The position numbers were made by a program, and so were the translations under genes. A DNA stretch of 48,446 nucleotides, from assembly GCA_946643435.1 (NCBI GenBank), contig CAMPCD010000006.1:1-48446 (forward strand). Direction: 5' to 3'. Below, piece by piece: positions 43,416-48,446 of the stretch; position 1 is the first letter of the stretch, and every line of letters starts with the position of its first letter. The notes below the pieces were generated by a model. It was not told the DNA's origin. It made no database searches and saw only the letters and a program-made list of their open reading frames with translations. This DNA comes from an uncultured bacterium. GTDB lineage: Bacteria > Bacillota_I > Bacilli_A > RF39 > UBA660.

Positions 43416-44600
43416 ATGAAAAGAATAATGAAGGATACAATTAAAAATCTTAGATTCAATATTCGTAATATGGATATGATATTATTCTTAGCTGTCTTGA
43501 TATTTGCGGCTTTTGGACTAGTTGTAGTCTTTTCGTCTTCAAATATTACAGCAGTTTCATTTTATCATGTAGAACCAACATTCTTTTTTAAGAAACAATT
43601 GATGTTTACTATAGGTGGTATAATTGCAATGCTTGCACTTACTACCATAATACCTGAAAGATGGTATTTTCCTACATCTGTTCTTGGAATAGGGGTTCTT
43701 ATATTAATGTTTATAGCTATGAAAGCAATGGGAGCTATAAATGATTCTCAATCATGGTATTCAATTGGATCAAGTGCTATCCAACCATCAGAATTCGCTA
43801 AACCAGTTATTATTATGTTTTTAGCAGGATGGTATCATTACTTTAAAAAGTATGATAAGTTTTGGAAAACATTTATTCCAGTTGGGGTAGTGGCTATATT
43901 ATGTATATTTATAGCTAAAGAACCAGATTTAGGTACTGCTGGTGTAATAGCAATAATAACTATGTTAATTTACTTTACTTTACCTGCAAAGAGTGTATAT
44001 CTATCTACTTTAAGATATCTTGCAATACTTGGAGCAATAATAGGTATTATAGTTCTATATGTTATGCAACCATATTTTATTAATAGGGAGAATACATCAA
44101 GACAAGAATCACGTTTAGCTTTTACACAACCATGCTCAAGAAGTTTAGCTAAAACAGGTTATCAAGTATGTAATGCTTATATAGCAATTAATAATGGTGG
44201 ATTATTTGGTAGAGGATTTGGACAAAGTACACAAAAGTTCTTATATTTACCAGAAGCTTATACAGATTTTGTATTCCCAATTGTAGTTGAAGAAATAGGT
44301 GTAATAGGTGCAAGTGCTGTACTTGTAGCATACTTGTTATTATTATTTAGAATATTAATGATAGCAAGACATGCGACATGCCTACAAGATTCTATTATTG
44401 CATTTGGTACATTTGCCTATTTACTTACACATATAATAATTAATTTAATGGGTGTTCTTGCTATAACACCAATGACAGGTATTCCTTTACCATTCTTATC
44501 TTATGGTGGTTCTTTCTTACTTAATATGTTTATTCTATTAGGTATGACTTTAAGGGTATCAATTAACAACAAGAAAAATAGAAAGAAAGAAGTTTTATAG
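43416..44600 (+). CDS. ftsW: FtsW/RodA/SpoVE peptidoglycan glycosyltransferase
   Basis: This 394-residue SEDS protein has about ten transmembrane helices and polymerises lipid II in the membrane. The family marks are all present: QPSEFAKP after the first helices, KEPDLGTAGV with the catalytic-region Asp, FGRGFGQS, and YLPEAYTDFVFPIVVEEIG. NLMGVLAITPMTGIPLPFLSYGGS follows, quoted here by its core GIPLPFLSYGGS. The P-E-A-Y-T-D form and length favour FtsW (division) over RodA, but I cannot separate FtsW from SpoVE. A large extracytoplasmic loop (NRENTSRQESRL) lies where FtsW proteins have one. AGGATGAT precedes the ATG. Confidence 0.9.
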   Translation: MKRIMKDTIKNLRFNIRNMDMILFLAVLIFAAFGLVVVFSSSNITAVSFYHVEPTFFFKKQLMFTIGGIIAMLALTTIIPERWYFPTSVLGIGVLILMFIAMKAMGAINDSQSWYSIGSSAIQPSEFAKPVIIMFLAGWYHYFKKYDKFWKTFIPVGVVAILCIFIAKEPDLGTAGVIAIITMLIYFTLPAKSVYLSTLRYLAILGAIIGIIVLYVMQPYFINRENTSRQESRLAFTQPCSRSLAKTGYQVCNAYIAINNGGLFGRGFGQSTQKFLYLPEAYTDFVFPIVVEEIGVIGASAVLVAYLLLLFRILMIARHATCLQDSIIAFGTFAYLLTHIIINLMGVLAITPMTGIPLPFLSYGGSFLLNMFILLGMTLRVSINNKKNRKKEVL

Positions 44601-44601
44601 T

Positions 44602-45597
44602 ATGTCTTCAAATTTTAGAGATTTTAAAATTGAAAGTGTAGGAGGAAAGATACAAAATGTATCTTCTTTATGCAGTTATATAAAGAATACAAATATCTTA
44701 CCTGAAGACATTGCGTATTTAGAGAGTCTAAGAAATAAATTAGCTAATGATGATTTATATAAAGATGTATATACTAATGAATATCCAATAGTAGATGTAT
44801 TACAAGAAAAATTATTAGTTTATTATATAACTAAAGAAAACTTTGAATTAAGTGAAATAATATCTATACTTGAAGTATATAATAAATCATTTTCTTCTAT
44901 TGATGTAGTTAATCATGATGGACTAACATACTTTGTATTTGACTATGATACAGATATAGAAGTTGTATGTTTAAATGATCCTAAAAGATTTATTGAATTA
45001 GTTAAAAATAATGCTAATACATTTGCTAATAAAAACATTAGTAGTGCATTCTCAATAATGAGAGATGCTTTATATGAATGTGTATTTAAAGAAGATATAG
45101 ATGATGTCTTAAGTGACTATGCGAATAGATTCAATATAGATTATCCTATTTATTCAGCTAAGGATATGAATGGTAATAAGATATATAAATTAAAGAATGG
45201 ACTATTTACTAAAAATGGAAATGAATTATTTACTTTAATTACTCCTACATTAGTTGATAAAAAAGACAATGAACAAATGAAAGTAGTTAATAAGAATAAA
45301 AAATATAAATCATTTGATTTAAATGAATTTATATCATTAAGAGATAAAATGTTAGATTCTGAACTTGTTGAAGAACAAGATATAGAACAATTATATTATC
45401 AAGTTAGATATTTAATTAATACTATGAATAGAAGAACAAATGGAGAAGATGAAGAATATTCTGAAGCATTAGATGTATATATGAATAGATTAGCTCAAAT
45501 AAATGATATTCAACCTGATATGCTATCTGATGCTGATAAAAGCCTATTAAATGACTATAATAAAAATCTACAAAAAATAGTTACTAGGGCTGCATAA
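44602..45597 (+). CDS. Hypothetical protein downstream of ftsW
   Basis: This 331-residue soluble, acidic protein is not recognised. It has a helical N-terminus (LCSYIKNTNILPEDIAYLES-like), a beta stretch near 105-125 (LTYFVFDYDTDIEVVCL), and a charged helical C-terminus (about 245-331). There is no signal peptide or membrane helix. It begins one base after the ftsW stop with no good ribosome site, so its translation is probably coupled to ftsW; a division-related or simply co-transcribed role is possible. No terminator is seen between it and the frr promoter. Confidence 0.6.
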   Translation: MSSNFRDFKIESVGGKIQNVSSLCSYIKNTNILPEDIAYLESLRNKLANDDLYKDVYTNEYPIVDVLQEKLLVYYITKENFELSEIISILEVYNKSFSSIDVVNHDGLTYFVFDYDTDIEVVCLNDPKRFIELVKNNANTFANKNISSAFSIMRDALYECVFKEDIDDVLSDYANRFNIDYPIYSAKDMNGNKIYKLKNGLFTKNGNELFTLITPTLVDKKDNEQMKVVNKNKKYKSFDLNEFISLRDKMLDSELVEEQDIEQLYYQVRYLINTMNRRTNGEDEEYSEALDVYMNRLAQINDIQPDMLSDADKSLLNDYNKNLQKIVTRAA

Positions 45598-45599
45598 TT

Positions 45600-45608
45600 T
45601 GGTATAAT
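45600..45608 (+). promoter_or_regulatory. Extended -10 promoter of frr
   Basis: TGGTATAAT fits TGnTATAAT and lies two bases past the preceding stop codon and 21 bases before the frr ATG. Confidence 0.6.
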
Positions 45609-45629
45609 ACCTATAGAGAAGGAGATAAT

Positions 45630-46172
45630 ATGGATTATATAGAAGAAACAGAACTTGAAATGATTGAAGCTCTTGAAACATTAGATAAAAGATTAATAAC
45701 TATTAGAGCAGGTAGAGCAAATCCTGCTATGGTAGCTAATATAAAAGTAGATTATTATGGATCAATGACTCCTATTAAAGAATTAGCTAATATTACAGTC
45801 CCTGAAGCAAGAGAATTATTTATTAAACCATTTGATAAATCTTGTTTAAAGGCAATGGAAAGAGCTATTAATGAAGCTAATTTAGGTATTAATCCAACTA
45901 ATAATGGTGAAATGATTATCATGACAGTTCCTGCTTTAACTGAAGATACAAGAAGAAAGTATGTTAAAGATGCTAATACTATGGGTGAAGATGCTAAAGT
46001 AGCTCTAAGAAAAGTTAGACAAAACTCAAATGATAAGATTAAAAAAGATGAAACTATTTCTGAAGATGAACAAAAAAGATTATTAGATGAAGTTCAAAAG
46101 TTAATTGAAAAATATAACAAAGAAGTAGATGCTAAAATTGAAGAAAAAGAAAAAGAATTAATGCAAGTTTAA
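45630..46172 (+). CDS. frr: Ribosome recycling factor
   Basis: This 180-residue protein releases post-termination ribosomes together with EF-G. It matches RRF throughout: LITIRAGRANPAMV, VDYYGSMTPIKELANITVPEARE in shortened form YYGSMTPIKELANI, IKPFDKSCLKAMERAI, LGINPTNNGE, and the long C-terminal helix of the three-helix bundle (KYVKDANTMGEDAKVALRKVR). Length is a few residues below the usual 185. AAGGAGAT gives a strong ribosome site. In many bacteria frr follows pyrH and tsf; here it stands alone with its own promoter and ends in a terminator shared with the convergent tmcAL gene. Confidence 0.96.
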   Translation: MDYIEETELEMIEALETLDKRLITIRAGRANPAMVANIKVDYYGSMTPIKELANITVPEARELFIKPFDKSCLKAMERAINEANLGINPTNNGEMIIMTVPALTEDTRRKYVKDANTMGEDAKVALRKVRQNSNDKIKKDETISEDEQKRLLDEVQKLIEKYNKEVDAKIEEKEKELMQV

Positions 46173-46182
46173 TTCTTTTTTT
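46151..46182. terminator. Terminator between frr and tmcAL
   Basis: AAAAGAATTA pairs with TAATTCTTTT around a nine-base loop, followed by a T-run. It begins inside the frr coding end and reaches the tmcAL stop region. Confidence 0.7.
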
Positions 46183-47281
46183 ATTCTTTAATAATAGGTT
46201 TATTATTATTTTCAAATATTAATACATCATCATTAGTTAATAGTTTATATATTGATGCACCAATATCTTCATAATGTTTGCTTAAAGATATGACATCTCT
46301 ATATTTAGTTATAATAGGTGTGTTTATATCTTTCTTAATACTATTAATATATTTTTTACCTTTAGTATTTATGCCTAATAATCTAATATATTCTAATTCA
46401 TTCTTGTTATCATCTTTTTTAATGTCTAATAAAATATTAATAAGCATTCTATTTAATCTATTATAAGTATATCTTTTAGATTTAATACTATCTATTAATT
46501 CATCATATGAATTAACTTTATTGATAACTTTCTTAAGTTTATTATCTATTCCTTCATCAACTGTTTGATATATAGATAAGTTATCATCTGTAGTTATTTT
46601 ATATTTAAGCAAGTTAAATAATAATTCATGATTAACTGTATTTATTTTACCTTCAGGTATATATTTATCTATATTTTGATTATTTAATAATTTAGTTCTA
46701 ATATTAGATGCTGATATTATATCTTCATTAGAAGTATTATCATGATAATCATTTGTTCTTTTTATTGTAATAGGCTCTATATTAAATTTATTACTAATAA
46801 TAGATTTAATATATGCTATACCTAATAAATCATTAGGAGTAGATATATTTGTACCAATAGCTTTAGCTAAAGCAGTAGGATAGTTTAGTCCTTCATCTAA
46901 GTACTTTTTAATATCTAAATCATTAGTTATTTGTTTACTAGCTATATTCTTTAATAATTCTATATCATTAGATTCCGAACCAAATACTATTTTATTTACT
47001 CCTAAGTTATTTAATATTTTAATACTTGTATCAGCAAATATATCAGCTGAATTAGTACCATATAGAAGTGGAAGTTCTACTACTATATCAATACCATATT
47101 TTAATGCTAATCTTGTTTTTTCTTCCTTTGACTCAATAGATATTTCACCACGTTCTAGGAAATATCCATTTAGACATAATACAAGTATTGAATTAGGATA
47201 TAATTCTTTTACTTTATTTATCATATATACATGTCCATTGTGGAATGGATTATATTCAGCAATTATACCTATAATATCCAT
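46181..47281 (-). CDS. tmcAL: tRNA(Met) cytidine acetate ligase
   Basis: This 366-residue enzyme matches TmcAL (YlbM), which uses acetate and ATP to make N4-acetylcytidine at the wobble base of elongator tRNA-Met. The N-terminus GIIAEYNPFHNGHVYM has the nucleotidyltransferase HxGH motif (HNGH). FLERGEIS, VVELPLLYGTNSADIFA (here core LPLLYGTNSAD) and FGSESND follow, and ITIKRTNDYHD with SASNIR mark the family's middle. I use the ATG with AAGGGATG upstream. A longer reading of 14 residues lacks a ribosome site and family similarity. The length is a little under the usual 390-400. Confidence 0.93.
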   Translation of the reverse strand: MDIIGIIAEYNPFHNGHVYMINKVKELYPNSILVLCLNGYFLERGEISIESKEEKTRLALKYGIDIVVELPLLYGTNSADIFADTSIKILNNLGVNKIVFGSESNDIELLKNIASKQITNDLDIKKYLDEGLNYPTALAKAIGTNISTPNDLLGIAYIKSIISNKFNIEPITIKRTNDYHDNTSNEDIISASNIRTKLLNNQNIDKYIPEGKINTVNHELLFNLLKYKITTDDNLSIYQTVDEGIDNKLKKVINKVNSYDELIDSIKSKRYTYNRLNRMLINILLDIKKDDNKNELEYIRLLGINTKGKKYINSIKKDINTPIITKYRDVISLSKHYEDIGASIYKLLTNDDVLIFENNNKPIIKE

Positions 47282-47341
47282 GTAAAACATCCCTTTCATA
47301 TGTATAATATTACCATATAACACTTACTTTTAACAAATATT

Positions 47342-47350
47342 TGCTATAAT
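47342..47350 (+). promoter_or_regulatory. Extended -10 promoter
   Basis: TGCTATAAT fits TGnTATAAT and lies 18 bases before the ATG of the deoxyribosyltransferase-like gene. Confidence 0.6.
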
Positions 47351-47368
47351 TATAATAGGTGAAGGTAT

Positions 47369-47824
47369 ATGGAAAAACCAAAGTTATATATATATTTTAT
47401 TCATTCTTCACAAGTGAATGCTAATGAAACAATATATTTACCTTGTTTAAGATCAGAACAACTATCACATGATAAATTAATATTTCCTTTATCAAAAGAA
47501 AATAATGATAGATATTATAAGGATATGATAGATAGATCTAATGTATGTGTAGTTGAATTAACTAAACCTGATACAGGATTAAATATGGAATTAAAATATG
47601 CTATTACAACTAAGAAACCAATATTAGCATTAGCTAATAAGAATATTGGATATGATGCTAAATATGATAAATTATTAAAGAATGTAATAGGATATACTAA
47701 TGAAGCTGAATTTAGATATTTTGTAGAAACATTTGCTAAAAACTATGAAGGTAGAGTTTACAATGGAGTTGTTGATTCTACTATAGTTGTAGGTATGTTA
47801 AGAGATAAAGAGGATGTTGTTTAA
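47369..47824 (+). CDS. Nucleoside 2-deoxyribosyltransferase-like protein
   Basis: This 151-residue protein has the plan of the nucleoside 2-deoxyribosyltransferase family. IYFIHSSQVNANE forms the first strand and loop. YYKDMIDRSNVCVVELTKP then supplies the acidic residues, shown here as core DMIDRSNVCVVELTKP, and GLNMELKYAITTKKPILAL contains the conserved Glu that is the nucleophile in the family. Members swap or remove bases on 2-deoxynucleosides or related compounds. The first motif is not the classic G-G-P/Y-F form, so a distant member is likely. GGTGAAGG precedes the ATG. The gene ends at a hairpin that includes part of its coding end. Confidence 0.68.
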   Translation: MEKPKLYIYFIHSSQVNANETIYLPCLRSEQLSHDKLIFPLSKENNDRYYKDMIDRSNVCVVELTKPDTGLNMELKYAITTKKPILALANKNIGYDAKYDKLLKNVIGYTNEAEFRYFVETFAKNYEGRVYNGVVDSTIVVGMLRDKEDVV

Positions 47825-47840
47825 GTTGACAACATCTTTT
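47813..47840 (+). terminator. Intrinsic terminator
   Basis: GATGTTGT pairs with ACAACATC around loop TTAAGTTG and is followed by TTTTTATTTT. Its 3' arm overlaps the -35 of the next promoter. Confidence 0.78.
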
Positions 47841-47854
47841 TATTTTGTTAGAAT
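47826..47854 (+). promoter_or_regulatory. Promoter overlapping a terminator
   Basis: TTGACA, 17 bases and TAGAAT lie inside and just after the preceding hairpin, 31 bases before the next ATG. Confidence 0.6.
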
Positions 47855-47885
47855 ATGTCCCGTTTTGTGAAGGAGGGAATATTCT

Positions 47886-48296
47886 ATGACAAAAGATGCT
47901 AATAAAATCATTAGTATTAGACGTAGTGCAGCTTTTAACACTAGAGTATTTTACTGTATTAAATGTGATAATATGAATGATTACTATAAAGGTAGTCAAT
48001 TAATTAATATATTTGATTTAGATCATGATGGAATATTAAGAGTAGGTTTTCCATGCAATCCATATTTAACTAATATGTATTTTAATAAAGAAAAAATGGA
48101 AAAAGCTCAAGAAGTGGAAAGAACTATAACTGGATACTATCATGCATTTAATAAATTTAATGATGCACAAAAAACAATTCCTAATGGTAATATAATAAGA
48201 GTAGAAATCAATAAAGATACTCAAATAATTAGAAGTTATCGTAAGGTAGTTGAAGCAGTAAAAGAAGAACAAGCTGTTAAAGTTAAAACTAAATAA
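47886..48296 (+). CDS. Hypothetical protein
   Basis: This 136-residue protein is not recognised. It starts MTKDANKIISIRRSAAFNTR and has a CIKCDN pair of Cys near residue 25. It also has LINIFDLDHDGILRVGFPCN and a charged C-terminal half with a strand (IIRVEINKDTQIIRSYRKV) and a Lys-rich tail. The DLDHDG segment resembles a single EF-hand-like calcium loop but is too isolated to count as evidence. AAGGAGGGAAT gives a strong ribosome site, and a near-consensus promoter lies upstream, so it should be well expressed. A clean terminator closes it. Confidence 0.65.
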   Translation: MTKDANKIISIRRSAAFNTRVFYCIKCDNMNDYYKGSQLINIFDLDHDGILRVGFPCNPYLTNMYFNKEKMEKAQEVERTITGYYHAFNKFNDAQKTIPNGNIIRVEINKDTQIIRSYRKVVEAVKEEQAVKVKTK

Positions 48297-48320
48297 AAAG
48301 AGACCAAAGTCTCTTTTATT
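48296..48320. terminator. Bidirectional terminator
   Basis: A perfect nine-base-pair stem (AAAAGAGAC / GTCTCTTTT) with loop CAAA lies between convergent genes and includes the minus-strand stop codon in its 3' arm region. Confidence 0.82.
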
Positions 48321-48446
48321 TTGTATAAAATCTAAATACACTTATTGATGGTTTATTAAAAAATCTTAATTTCATCGAAGAAGTTCCAACTCCACCAGAT
48401 ATATATAAATCTTTATTATCTCCTAATTTATAATGTTCATCATAAT
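48316..48446 (-). CDS. Metallophosphoesterase, C-terminal fragment
   Basis: The minus strand is open from the window edge to a TAA at 48318-48316. The last residues read LYISGGVGTSSMKLRFFNKP followed by SISVFRFYTK. This G-x-G-S/T-x-x-x-x-R-F-x-x-P-x-I-x-x-F ending is typical of the calcineurin-like phosphoesterases of the YkuE type, some of which act on UDP-diacylglucosamine or other surface lipids. Only about 43 residues are present, so the catalytic motifs are out of view. Confidence 0.65.
   Translation of the reverse strand, partial: YDEHYKLGDNKDLYISGGVGTSSMKLRFFNKPSISVFRFYTK

Noticed and set aside
1-48446. Mollicutes-type code with TGA as tryptophan
   Set aside because: Genes end cleanly at TGA (for example the tandem GT2 gene at 14486-14488, followed by the next start), and Trp in conserved motifs is written TGG.

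Overview
The window is about 48 kb of very AT-rich chromosomal DNA. It suggests a low-GC Bacillota or Mycoplasmatota-like bacterium of the RF39/Erysipelotrichales kind, probably an anaerobe. The reasons are A/T-ending codons, AGGAGG-type ribosome sites, TGG for Trp with TGA used as a stop, a T-box leader, whiA, ftsK/spoIIIE and tmcAL, and an oxygen-sensitive glycyl radical enzyme. No rRNA, tRNA, CRISPR array or insertion sequence was seen.

Region 1 (about 0.2-20.6 kb) is a cell-surface glycopolymer locus. It holds a CotH-like membrane protein, six glycosyltransferases of family GT2, a DUF2304 protein, a Wzx-like flippase, a TagGH/Wzm-Wzt-type ABC exporter, an O-acetyltransferase, a methyltransferase, two large GT-C-like membrane proteins and rmlA. 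Inside it, between the flippase and a glycosyltransferase, sits a glycyl radical enzyme with its radical-SAM activase. This is unexpected in a polysaccharide operon.

Region 2 (20.6-22.9 kb) is an accessory insert: a small unknown protein, then a consensus promoter, about 280 nt of structured non-coding DNA, and a stand-alone reverse transcriptase. The arrangement resembles a DRT2-type (UG2) antiphage system, in which an upstream ncRNA is copied by rolling-circle reverse transcription into a concatemeric gene (neo). The middle of the presumed ncRNA is free of stop codons for about 195 nt in one frame, as that model would want. This is the best candidate for an undescribed system in the window.

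Region 3 (22.9-26.3 kb) has a HIT hydrolase on the minus strand and a serine T-box riboswitch that heads an operon of Nudix, DUF1653, a class I amidotransferase-like peptidase and serS.

Region 4 (26.3-48.4 kb) is mostly housekeeping genes (ftsK/spoIIIE, whiA, nfo, ftsW/rodA, frr, tmcAL) interspersed with lineage-specific proteins. These include a 912-residue zinc-ribbon/TSP3/VWA/papain-like surface protein, two prepilin-like proteins, an RnfC/RnfD-like pair without the other Rnf subunits, and several unknowns. Transcription units are short and closed by intrinsic hairpins. Many restart at an extended -10 box (TGnTATAAT) a few bases after the previous terminator. The window is cut at both ends by partial minus-strand genes.
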